This document shows positions 27,372-35,358 of a DNA stretch of 64,000 nt, piece after piece. Made by a program: the position numbers and the translations under genes. Below the pieces are notes generated by a model. That model had not been told where the DNA came from and did no database searches. It worked only from the letters and a program-made list of their open reading frames with translations. Source of the DNA: Sporosarcina sp. P2 (lineage in GTDB: Bacteria; Bacillota; Bacilli; Bacillales_A; Planococcaceae); assembly GCF_002743255.1 (NCBI RefSeq), contig NZ_PDYY01000006.1, positions 122,354 to 186,353 on the forward strand, given 5' to 3'. The first letter of the stretch is position 1. Each line of letters starts with the position of its first letter.

Positions 27372-28652
27372 TTAGAACTGTGCTGTTTCAGTTGAACCAG
27401 ACATAGCCGTTGTTGAAGATTGACCTTCAGAGATAACTTGTGTAACCTCGTCGAAGTAACCTGTTCCAACTTCACGTTGGTGACGAGTAGCAGTATATCC
27501 TTTTGATTCATTTTCAAACTCTGCTTGCTGAAGCTCTGAGTAAGCAGCCATTCCGCGAGTTTTGTAACCGTGTGCCAATTCGAACATGCTGTGGTTTAAT
27601 GAGTGGAAACCAGCAAGTGTTACGAACTGGAACTTGTAGCCCATCTTACCAAGTTCAACCTGGTACTTCGCGATTGTTTCTTGATCAAGATTCGCTTTCC
27701 AGTTGAATGATGGTGAACAGTTATAAGCAAGCATTTTTTCTGGGAATTTCGCGTGAATTGCGTCAGCGAATTCTTGAGCTTCTTCAAGTGATGGGTGAGA
27801 AGTTTCACACCAAACTAAGTCAGCGTATTCAGCATAAGCAAGTCCACGTGCGATTGCTTGTTTGATACCTGGTGTAGTTTTGAAGAATCCTTCGTTCGTG
27901 CGCTCTCCAGTGATGAATGGAGCATCAATTGGATCGATGTCGCTAGTTACCATGTCAGCAGCGTCAGCGTCAGTACGCGCGATGATTACTGTGTCAACGC
28001 CTAGTACGTCAGCAGCTAGACGTGCAGCTGTAAGGTTGCGAACTGCGTTTTGAGTTGGAAGAAGTACTTTACCACCCAAGTGTCCACATTTCTTTTCAGA
28101 TGCTAATTGGTCTTCCAAGTGAACACCAGCAGCTCCAGCTTCGATCATGCCTTTCATCAGTTCAAACACGTTCAATGGACCACCGAAACCAGCTTCCATG
28201 TCCGCTACGATTGGAGCGAACCAATCAAATCCGTCTTCACGGCCTTCAGCGTGGTCGATTTGGTCAGCACGTTGAAGTGCTTGGTTGATGCGTTTAACAA
28301 CTGCAGGTACAGAGTTTGCCGGATATAAACTTTGGTCAGGATACATTTGTCCTGCAAGGTTTGCATCAGCAGCAACTTGCCATCCGCTTAGGTAGATTGC
28401 TTGTAGACCAGCTTTAACTTGTTGAACTGCTTGGTTACCCGTAAGTGCACCTAGTGCATTAATGAAATCTTCTTCATGAAGAGATTTCCAAAGGCGAGCA
28501 GCACCCTTTTCAGCTAGTGTATTTTGAATTAGAAGTGAACCTCTTAATTTAACTACGTCCTCAGCTGTGTAGTTACGTTTGATCCCTTTCCAACGGCTAT
28601 CTTCAGCCCAGCTTTTCTCCAGTTGCGCAATTTGTTCTTGTCTTGTTGACAT
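27372..28652 (-). CDS. Isocitrate lyase AceA
   Basis: AceA splits isocitrate into succinate and glyoxylate in the glyoxylate bypass, needed for growth on acetate or fatty acids. The 426-residue protein has the signature KKCGHLGG with the catalytic Cys, the substrate-binding VEDQLASE-like segment, and CNCSPSF-type residues in [10 protein letters not shown]. The frame opens at 28679, but AAGGTG lies before the ATG at 28652 (sequence MSTRQEQ). Malate synthase is not adjacent. The gene is divergent from a LytTR regulator with about 200 nt between them, suggesting control by that protein. The leading stretch holds repeated ATAACAG motifs. Confidence 0.95.
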   Translation of the reverse strand: MSTRQEQIAQLEKSWAEDSRWKGIKRNYTAEDVVKLRGSLLIQNTLAEKGAARLWKSLHEEDFINALGALTGNQAVQQVKAGLQAIYLSGWQVAADANLAGQMYPDQSLYPANSVPAVVKRINQALQRADQIDHAEGREDGFDWFAPIVADMEAGFGGPLNVFELMKGMIEAGAAGVHLEDQLASEKKCGHLGGKVLLPTQNAVRNLTAARLAADVLGVDTVIIARTDADAADMVTSDIDPIDAPFITGERTNEGFFKTTPGIKQAIARGLAYAEYADLVWCETSHPSLEEAQEFADAIHAKFPEKMLAYNCSPSFNWKANLDQETIAKYQVELGKMGYKFQFVTLAGFHSLNHSMFELAHGYKTRGMAAYSELQQAEFENESKGYTATRHQREVGTGYFDEVTQVISEGQSSTTAMSGSTETAQF

Positions 28653-28853
28653 TATCTTCACACCTTCCCAATTTTTCAACGGCTAACTGTTACAGTCTGT
28701 TTCATAACAGCTATCTTCGTTATGTATTACTATATAACAGCGCTTCAGAATTGTCAGTTCATTCCGACAAAAAGGCTTTTTAAGTGGATGAAAGAATGAT
28801 AGAATGGATGAAAGGGCATACATTGAACTATAACTATATAAAAAGGGGATTTT

Positions 28854-29528
28854 ATGAAGATTATGGAAAATAAGGATATCCCGAAGAAAATTCTGAATCA
28901 ATACGCTTCTGTTTTAGAGGACTGGGTTCCAAAAGACGCTTCTATAGCTATCGCAGTTTCCGATCACTATATTTACTACGTTCCAGGTATGCATGATATT
29001 CATTTGAGAGAAGGGCAGCATATCCAAACCGGTAGTATTGCGGAAGTGACGATCAAAAATCAGCGCAAAGTGGAAGTGATCATGGATAACTCTCTTTATG
29101 GTACATCCTACTTCGGTATTGGCTATCCTATTGATGTACAAGGAGAAGATGGCGCGTTAATCATCATCCTTCCACCTAACTTCCACGTACTGAAAAAAGA
29201 TCAGTTACAGTTCCTAACAGGAAAGAAAGAGGATGAGTGGTTCCCGATCCCTTTAGATCAAGTCAGTTATATAGAAAGTTTACATAAAAAAACATGGTTT
29301 TACACAGCGGATGAGAATTATAATATTAGTTTTACGCTGAAAGATTTACACCTTCGTTTGCCGAGATGTTTCCTACGTATTCATCGTTCATACATTATTA
29401 ATATGAATTGTATTGAGAAAATTTCGCGGGATTTTTCTTCAAATTTGGTCATTAAGCTCATCGATGGTACGGAGTTGCCAGTTAGTCAGACATATTTGAA
29501 TGAAGTGCGAGCGCTTTTAGGATTTTAA
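28854..29528 (+). CDS. LytTR-domain transcriptional regulator, divergent from aceA
   Basis: A 224-residue DNA-binding protein. Residues about 125-224 form a LytTR domain (PLDQVSYIESLHKKTWFYT; LPRCFLRIHRSYIIN; ISRDFSSNLVIKL; LPVSQTYL). The N-terminal 120 residues lack the receiver aspartates of a response regulator. They look like a small-ligand sensor (IAIAVSDHYIYYVPG; GTSYFGIGYPI) similar to PAS-like folds. A membrane segment is absent. AAAAGGGG lies 5 nt before the ATG. I infer that it senses a metabolite and controls aceA, by position only. It has no clear terminator of its own. Confidence 0.82.
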   Translation: MKIMENKDIPKKILNQYASVLEDWVPKDASIAIAVSDHYIYYVPGMHDIHLREGQHIQTGSIAEVTIKNQRKVEVIMDNSLYGTSYFGIGYPIDVQGEDGALIIILPPNFHVLKKDQLQFLTGKKEDEWFPIPLDQVSYIESLHKKTWFYTADENYNISFTLKDLHLRLPRCFLRIHRSYIINMNCIEKISRDFSSNLVIKLIDGTELPVSQTYLNEVRALLGF

Positions 29529-29531
29529 TAT

Positions 29532-29579
29532 AAAAAAGACTGAAGCCCCTTCCTATTAATTAAGGATGGATCTTCAGTC
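29532..29579 (-). terminator. Terminator of csaB
   Basis: GACTGAAG and CTTCAGTC flank a partly paired interior; on the minus strand six T residues follow. Confidence 0.7.
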
Positions 29580-29596
29580 AACGCATATGATTCATT

Positions 29597-30757
29597 TCAT
29601 ATGCTATTTTTATTTGTTTTTTTAATCGCATCTGTAAATTGTTTGGTCCCTTTCATCGCTTTCTCATATAAGGAAGCGGAAAGTTTTGCGGTTTTTGTAC
29701 ACGTATCGTTCCAGTCTGCCGCTAACGAATCAAAAGCTTTGGAGAAGTGGTCGTCCGCTTTATGCATTTCGCCAATTGGAATAGCCACTTCTGACAGATC
29801 TGCAAGTTTCATGAAGTCCGTCACTTTGTGGTGATAGCAGACTGCGATAACAGGTGTTGCCGTACATGTTGCTAGGATCAGCGAATGCAGCCTTGTGCCA
29901 ATTACGATATCTTGTTCAGCAGAAATTTGCAGTAAGTCTACTGGTAATAAATTTCGATCGATTACAGTAGTTTTTTGAGCTTCCTTCATTAAGGATTGAA
30001 TATCTTTCGTAACATCAGCGTCTTGAGGGAACTTGGTAGCGAAGAATGTGATTTCAACGGGGTGTTTAGCCGCTAATTCATCTAAATTTCTCGCCATTCC
30101 TTCTATATATTGTTGATAAATATCTTCTTTGCTCTCCGGCCAGTAGCCGGCATGATAATATGGTACAGCTGTAATGCCGACTTTCAGCGGACGATCAGCT
30201 GTAGCTTTGCGCTCACGTTTTAATGAAAATGCCGGATCCCCTATGACTTCTACAGATTTTTGTACACCAACTAACTTCAAAAGTTCAGCTGATTCAGGAT
30301 CTCTCACTGAAATACTTTCCGCATGTTTACCCATGTACCGGATGAACCATTTGCCTAACTCACTGCTAAGGGGCCCGGCTCCACAGCCATAAATGACATA
30401 CGGAACACCAGAATTCTTAGCCATCATAGCGTACGATCCGTATAATGGTGCTTCACGTTTATACAGATCCATTAAAATGCCGCCACCGCCTATAATCAGC
30501 AAGTCGAACGTTTTAACAATCTTTTTGTTTTGAAGATACGTAGCACCGAATGTTTTCACTGCGTTACCTTTTTTATAATATAAAGGCGCACTCATCACTT
30601 GATAGCGCTTCGCTGTTTGCTTCGGATTATTGCTGAATACCGTAATAACGTCACTTGGGACATTAAAGGTCGATGTAATTTGTGAAATAAGACTCAATAA
30701 AATGGCTTCATCGCCGTTATTATCATTTCCATAGTTCCCTACTATTCCTATTTTCAA
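29597..30757 (-). CDS. Polysaccharide pyruvyl transferase CsaB
   Basis: CsaB adds ketal-linked pyruvate to the secondary cell-wall polysaccharide, creating the ligand that SLH domains bind. The 386 residues show the family pattern: an N-terminal GNYGNDNNGDEAIL, GGGGILMD, YGCGAGPL, SVRDPESAELL, GDPAFSL, and the C-terminal IGTRLHSLILA with the conserved Arg-His. The start is TTG with GAGGATGG 6 nt upstream. It is monocistronic here. With seven SLH proteins in the window this is the key step that makes the anchoring system work. Confidence 0.93.
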   Translation of the reverse strand: MKIGIVGNYGNDNNGDEAILLSLISQITSTFNVPSDVITVFSNNPKQTAKRYQVMSAPLYYKKGNAVKTFGATYLQNKKIVKTFDLLIIGGGGILMDLYKREAPLYGSYAMMAKNSGVPYVIYGCGAGPLSSELGKWFIRYMGKHAESISVRDPESAELLKLVGVQKSVEVIGDPAFSLKRERKATADRPLKVGITAVPYYHAGYWPESKEDIYQQYIEGMARNLDELAAKHPVEITFFATKFPQDADVTKDIQSLMKEAQKTTVIDRNLLPVDLLQISAEQDIVIGTRLHSLILATCTATPVIAVCYHHKVTDFMKLADLSEVAIPIGEMHKADDHFSKAFDSLAADWNDTCTKTAKLSASLYEKAMKGTKQFTDAIKKTNKNSI

Positions 30758-30820
30758 TTTATACCATCCTCTGCAGTTCGTTTGCTATAAGTATAGCAGA
30801 GTGACCTTTTATAGTGTATT

Positions 30821-30875
30821 CAAAAGACAGAGAAGCCTTCCAATCCAGGAATACGTCAAGGATGGGAAGGCTTCT
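30821..30875 (-). terminator. Terminator of the phosphodiester glycosidase-SLH gene
   Basis: AGAAGCCTTCC pairs with GGAAGGCTTCT; the minus strand continues CTGTCTTTT. Confidence 0.75.
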
Positions 30876-30879
30876 ATAC

Positions 30880-33195
30880 TTACTTTTCTATACTCCTATA
30901 TAGGAACGCACTGAATTGAGCACGGTTGACCGGCTCACCTGGCATGAATTCCCCGTTTTCATTTCCAGTAGTAATCCCGTGGTTTGCCAGAATATGAATC
31001 TGCTTGTAAGCACCATGCTGCGGTGAAACGTCTATGAATTTCTTCGCAGACTCTCCTTCTAAACTATAGGCTTTAACTAAAATCATCGCCATTTGTGAAC
31101 GAGTCAACTGTCCTGTCGGATTAAAGGAACCGTCGGAATAGCCACCTACAATATTGGCATTGGCGATCGCACTGATTTCATTGTAATAACGATGGGTCTT
31201 TGGCACATCACTGAATTCTCTACGCGCTTGCTCTGCTGGTGGTAAATTGAAAGCTCGGCTTAAAATCAAGGCCGCGTGTTCTCTAGATAACGTGTTACCC
31301 GGATTGAAAGTTCCGTCTGTATCTCCATTGATAATACCACGATCACGTAAGTAATAGATTTCTGTCGCGTAAGCATACGACAACGGTACATCTTTGAACA
31401 GTTCTTTACTCGGGTTATCTACAATAGGTGGCACGGGCTTAGGCGATTCAATTACAGGCGGAGCTTCGGTTGACTTCACTTCAACTGGCACAGAAATCAC
31501 TTTCTTGCCGAGAGTCGCCTGTACATGTCCTTTACCTACTTTTGTTGCTGTAAACGTCCCAGCAGAAGTGATGGAACCAATAGCATCTGTAACGCTCCAT
31601 ACTAATTGTTGCGGTTGATAGATAATCGGTTTACCGGAAGCATCTGCCGGTGTAGCAGTAAATGTGATTTTCTCACCCGGCTTGACGCTTGTTGCAGAAG
31701 ACTTCACATCGAGTCTTGCGGGCTGGTCAATGACCGTGATGGGGAAAGATTGTTCAGCTAATCCGTAGTTGACGCTGATGCGATCTTCACCTGCCCGAAC
31801 CGCTTTATAGGTCAGACCTGTTCCTTCAACCGTTCCTTTTGCAGACGTTGTTTTCAGTTGAGAAGCATTCGGCACAATGGGATTATAATGCGCATCCAAG
31901 ACATGATTAAGTTTCAGATCGGCAGTTGCACCGACCAACATTTCCCCCATTTGAGAACGGGAAACACTCACATATGCTGGTTGACCTGTTGGTGCGGTAC
32001 TTACCGCTTCAAGAATAGCTGAGATATTCCGTTGAGTCGAATTGGATGTACGATTCGCCAACACGACTTGGTTACTACCGTAGTTGCGAATTCCCATCGT
32101 AGTGGACCCGCCACCGTCAAAGTTCAACGCGCGGTCATATCCTTGAGATACAAGATAATTTGCAAATTGAGTCAATGTCATGCCGTTACTATATCCAGCC
32201 CTTGAATCAACTGTCACCATATGAACTTGCTTTTTATCTTTACTGATCGCAATAGCGGTTCTTGCCGTCTTTGCTGTTGCACGCCAGTTATTCGTATCCA
32301 TTGTAATATGCCGTTGACCATCTTTCACAAGCATCGGGCCACTCGCCATCATGAATTCCGAGTCTTTCCATTTATCATCGATTGATAGACTCAATGATAG
32401 CGGATCTCCAACGGCGACGGATTTGAATCGTTCCAATCCTTTTTTTCCATGGATAGATACGACAAAACCATTTTTCGGTATCGTTACAGCCTGTTTATCT
32501 CCATATCCTCGTACTTTGACCACTTTACCTTGGAGTTGCTGTCCATAATGTGTCGATGTGATCGGCGCACTCGTTTCAACAACTAATTCAATACCATATT
32601 CATTGGAACCCGTTGCGCTTTTCACATGCTGTGGCGTGAAGATAATGGTTTCATCCGCTTGCCGCTCCCGGTTAAGACCGGTCATTTGAAAGGTATTACC
32701 ATTGACTCCCACTTCAATTCCTAGATTGAAGTAATCAATTTCTGAAAGACCGTTACGCGTCACTCCAAAGGCAATCGGATGGCTGACATAGAATGAGCTC
32801 TCACTCGAGATGACACCGCCATTAACGATTTCATTACCTTCAGACAACAGATACATCGGCATCCCTGTGTTCATATCGAAAAATGAAGTGTTTACTGCAC
32901 CCACAACGCGATGGCCCTCTCTTGAATCCCGATTTGCCAATGTCAATGTGGGGGCAGTTTTCGAAATAGGCGCAGGAAGTCCCATTTTTAATTTCGTGAA
33001 CGGATCACTGAGATCCACGCCTATGTGATTGATGTGACTACTTGCCGAATATGTATAGTGAGAATATGTAACACCTGAAGACACGGGGTAACTGGAAATG
33101 ACTTTCGTGCTGGCTGCCGCAGAGAATGGCAATGAAATTAGCATAGCTGCCGACATAGCGGTAACGACTACTTTCCGCTTCGTGCGAGACAGCAA
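30880..33195 (-). CDS. Phosphodiester-glycosidase (NAGPA-like) protein with SLH anchor
   Basis: A 771-residue exported surface protein. Order: signal peptide (1-29, with basic RTKRK); an NAGPA/DUF2233 phosphodiester-glycosidase domain (about 75-395: GAVNTSFFDMNTG, MMASGPMLVKDG, ARTAIAISKD, TVDSRAGYSNGMTL, LNFDGGGSTTM); Big/Ig-like domains (about 405-575, with PAYVSVS and ITFTATPAD); and three SLH repeats (about 592-771). NAGPA-type enzymes remove sugars linked by phosphodiesters, so a role in trimming wall glycans is likely. The first in-frame start is a TTG at 33195, but the only strong ribosome site (GGTGGAG) lies about 20 nt further upstream, so the exact start is uncertain. A 21-bp repeat array lies upstream. 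Confidence 0.88.
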   Translation of the reverse strand: MLSRTKRKVVVTAMSAAMLISLPFSAAASTKVISSYPVSSGVTYSHYTYSASSHINHIGVDLSDPFTKLKMGLPAPISKTAPTLTLANRDSREGHRVVGAVNTSFFDMNTGMPMYLLSEGNEIVNGGVISSESSFYVSHPIAFGVTRNGLSEIDYFNLGIEVGVNGNTFQMTGLNRERQADETIIFTPQHVKSATGSNEYGIELVVETSAPITSTHYGQQLQGKVVKVRGYGDKQAVTIPKNGFVVSIHGKKGLERFKSVAVGDPLSLSLSIDDKWKDSEFMMASGPMLVKDGQRHITMDTNNWRATAKTARTAIAISKDKKQVHMVTVDSRAGYSNGMTLTQFANYLVSQGYDRALNFDGGGSTTMGIRNYGSNQVVLANRTSNSTQRNISAILEAVSTAPTGQPAYVSVSRSQMGEMLVGATADLKLNHVLDAHYNPIVPNASQLKTTSAKGTVEGTGLTYKAVRAGEDRISVNYGLAEQSFPITVIDQPARLDVKSSATSVKPGEKITFTATPADASGKPIIYQPQQLVWSVTDAIGSITSAGTFTATKVGKGHVQATLGKKVISVPVEVKSTEAPPVIESPKPVPPIVDNPSKELFKDVPLSYAYATEIYYLRDRGIINGDTDGTFNPGNTLSREHAALILSRAFNLPPAEQARREFSDVPKTHRYYNEISAIANANIVGGYSDGSFNPTGQLTRSQMAMILVKAYSLEGESAKKFIDVSPQHGAYKQIHILANHGITTGNENGEFMPGEPVNRAQFSAFLYRSIEK

Positions 33196-33345
33196 AGTAT
33201 TTTGTACGATAACACAACTCCACCTTTCCTACTCCTATCAATCTCTAGTCTATCAAATAAGGCCTATTTTTTCATGTACCGTTTGAACGAAATAAGTCAG
33301 GAAAAGAAGAATTGTGGAGTTTTAGAGGGATTTTGGGTTTGTTAC

Positions 33346-33534
33346 GAGCGGTTCTCGAACGACATTGAGCGGGTGCGGCGCAGCTTAGAGCGGATCTCAA
33401 ACAACATTGAGCGGGTACACCGCAGCTATGAGCGGATCCCAAACAACATTGAGCGGGTACTCTGAAACTATGAGCGAATCTCGAACAACATTGAGCGGGT
33501 ACTCTGAAACTATGAGCGAATCTCGAACAACATT
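33346..33534 (+). repeat. 21-bp phased GAGCG array, locus 1
   Basis: GAGCG occurs at 33346, 33367, 33388, 33409, 33430, 33451, 33472, 33493 and 33514, always exactly 21 bp apart, with a decayed tenth copy at 33535. Units alternate strictly between two types (one continuing GTAC-CTGAAACTAT, one continuing TCTCGAACAACATT), so the higher period is 42 bp. The last two 42-bp pairs are identical. It lies between the ligase-like gene and the phosphodiester-glycosidase gene. Confidence 0.9.
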
Positions 33535-33559
33535 GTCCAATCCCCCATCTTCACCCCAT

Positions 33560-33598
33560 AAAAAAAAACCTACGAATGGACTAGCCATTCGTAGGTTT
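33560..33598 (-). terminator. Terminator overlapping the end of the O-antigen-ligase-like gene
   Basis: AACCTACGAATGG and CCATTCGTAGGTT form a perfect stem; on the minus strand eight T residues follow. The stem includes the last codons and the stop. Confidence 0.8.
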
Positions 33599-35050
33599 CG
33601 TTGTGTCTTGCTGCTTGCTAAACGCGACAAATGCGCCTAGCAAGATAAAGTAGAACAATGTATACATTTTAAGTTCCCAAATATTATAGTACATTCCGGA
33701 AACGCCTGTTGAAAACCATAGTGCAATCATAAACACACCGAAATTCGTATGACGTGATTTCCAGAAGTACCGCAACATACTTAACAGGAAGAGCGCGAAA
33801 ATCAATACTCCAATGATGCCTGTTTCTGCAATGACTTGAATATATTGATTGTCTGAATAAAAATACTTCCCGCCATAGATATCCGAACTGATACCATAGT
33901 GATCATAAATCGGTGATCCATACGATAATGTGGCGGAACCGCCGAATGAACCGAATCCTGTACCCGTTATCGGATGATCACTGAAGATTTCAAACCCTTT
34001 ACTAATATAGAAGAATCTTCCGCTCTCAGTCATGAGGGCTAAGTTCTTTTCATCAAACGTTTCGCCGAAGCGTCCCCCAATACTTCCAGCTCCGCTAGGC
34101 TTCTGGTCTACTGTCACACCTAGCTCCGCAATGTATTGTACAGCCAAGTTCACTGGATAATAGATCAAGATAATTGATGCGACACCTGCAATTACTAGTC
34201 GTTTCAGAAGATACCATTTTCTCGTCATCAGGATAAAGACAATACCGAACACTACTGCTGAAATCCAAGTTCCTCTTGAGTAAGTCAGAACTAGAATCCC
34301 AAAGAACAAAACAAGCAATACACGGAATGTCCATTTGTATTTATTCTGCTGGTAAACATGTTGCAAATAAATGATCCCGATAATTCCGAAAAATAGAGAC
34401 AATGCCAAAGAGTTCGGATTACCCGTTAGTCCGTAAATACGCACTGCATTCGTTGCAGATAAAACTTTATACTTCCATTCTTCAGGAAGCAGTAACTGAC
34501 GCAAAGAGAGTTTTTCCACCAAACCATGAAGTGACATCACAATGTTTAACCATACCGTTACCCACGCAAGTTGTTGTAGCCATTTGTTCGTCAACGTCAT
34601 TCTTGAAATGATGTAATAAAGCAAATACATAATCAAAAATGTCCGGACTTGGAAAATAATAGACGTTGGAGTGACATCGTTCAGGAATCCTATGATCGAG
34701 CCAAATAAAATAAATGCGAAGTAAGACCACTCAAACCATTTGAATGTAAATAGTGAACGGATATTATATCGGTAACGGAACAATGTCCACGCAAATACGA
34801 CAAAAATAATTAAATCTCCTATTAACTTCATTCCACTATTCACTTCTAGCAAAAATGGTCGTATATTGACGTAGATAATAAGAAATAAAATACTTTGCTG
34901 CGGTTTAATAATAGAAAATAGGACAAAAAATAAGGCCGTTCCGAGTAATGCTATTTTTGACGGTAGCAATAATGCAATGAGCATCACAGCTACTGCAATC
35001 AGTATGGTACTTGTAGATTGTTTTTCTAATCGCTGTTTCCATATATTCAT
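33581..35050 (-). CDS. O-antigen ligase / Wzy-like polysaccharide polymerase
   Basis: A 489-residue polytopic membrane protein with about 10-12 hydrophobic helices. It has a large extracellular loop (about residues 290-395) rich in Gly, Ser and Tyr, with FGETFDEKN and HPITGTGFGSFGG. The motif LTYSRGTW before this loop and the HPITGTGFGSF motif are hallmarks of the O-antigen ligase/polymerase superfamily. It may polymerise or ligate the lipid-linked secondary wall glycan on the outer face, working with TagO, the flippase and the LCP protein. The ribosome site (GAAAGGG) lies 12-13 nt before the ATG. Confidence 0.82.
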   Translation of the reverse strand: MNIWKQRLEKQSTSTILIAVAVMLIALLLPSKIALLGTALFFVLFSIIKPQQSILFLIIYVNIRPFLLEVNSGMKLIGDLIIFVVFAWTLFRYRYNIRSLFTFKWFEWSYFAFILFGSIIGFLNDVTPTSIIFQVRTFLIMYLLYYIISRMTLTNKWLQQLAWVTVWLNIVMSLHGLVEKLSLRQLLLPEEWKYKVLSATNAVRIYGLTGNPNSLALSLFFGIIGIIYLQHVYQQNKYKWTFRVLLVLFFGILVLTYSRGTWISAVVFGIVFILMTRKWYLLKRLVIAGVASIILIYYPVNLAVQYIAELGVTVDQKPSGAGSIGGRFGETFDEKNLALMTESGRFFYISKGFEIFSDHPITGTGFGSFGGSATLSYGSPIYDHYGISSDIYGGKYFYSDNQYIQVIAETGIIGVLIFALFLLSMLRYFWKSRHTNFGVFMIALWFSTGVSGMYYNIWELKMYTLFYFILLGAFVAFSKQQDTTKPTNG

Positions 35051-35301
35051 TAGTCTATAAAACCCTTTCTACGCTTGCTAGTTCCTTGTTGCATTATATC
35101 ACTATCTAGGACGGAATAGTGAAAGCATTCGTTGCATCTTTTCAAATAATTGTAGTTTGTCGTTTATTGCTATATGGGGCTTCTACACTATCATGCGTAT
35201 TTTTCATAATTTGTATGCCCTCTCATCCTATTGGGCTAGTAACACTACAACATATATAGGAATTTATTATATCAATAGTCTATTAATATACCAAAAGGTA
35301 C
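35051..35301. other. Divergent intergenic region upstream of the SLH-glucosaminidase gene
   Basis: AT-rich with no supported gene. It carries promoters for the ligase-like gene (minus) and the SLH gene (plus). A short + frame at 35157-35357 has no ribosome site. Confidence 0.4.
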
Positions 35302-35330
35302 TTACCAATACTAGTCCTTTCTGCTACAAT
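35302..35330 (+). promoter_or_regulatory. Predicted sigma-A promoter of the SLH-glucosaminidase gene
   Basis: TTACCA and TACAAT are 17 bp apart, about 29 nt before the TTG start at 35359. Confidence 0.6.
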
Positions 35331-35358
35331 AGTAGGAGATTATATAGGAGGTTTTGAT

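Noticed and set aside
27149..27517. 122-codon minus frame overlapping the 3' end of aceA
   Set aside because: It is a shifted frame of aceA continuing through its terminator, with no independent support.
29582..29605. GCATATGA...TTCATATGC dyad at the end of csaB
   Set aside because: It overlaps the csaB C-terminal codons and has no T run; csaB already has a terminator further on.
33346..33534. CRISPR array
   Set aside because: Units are contiguous and near-identical, with no unique spacers and no cas genes nearby.
33202..33640. Overlapping open frames over the 21-bp array
   Set aside because: The 21-bp period keeps frames open on both strands; the peptides are simple repeats with no start signals, so coding is unlikely.
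35157..35357. 66-codon + frame ahead of the SLH-glucosaminidase gene
   Set aside because: It spans the promoter and ribosome site of that gene and lacks its own.
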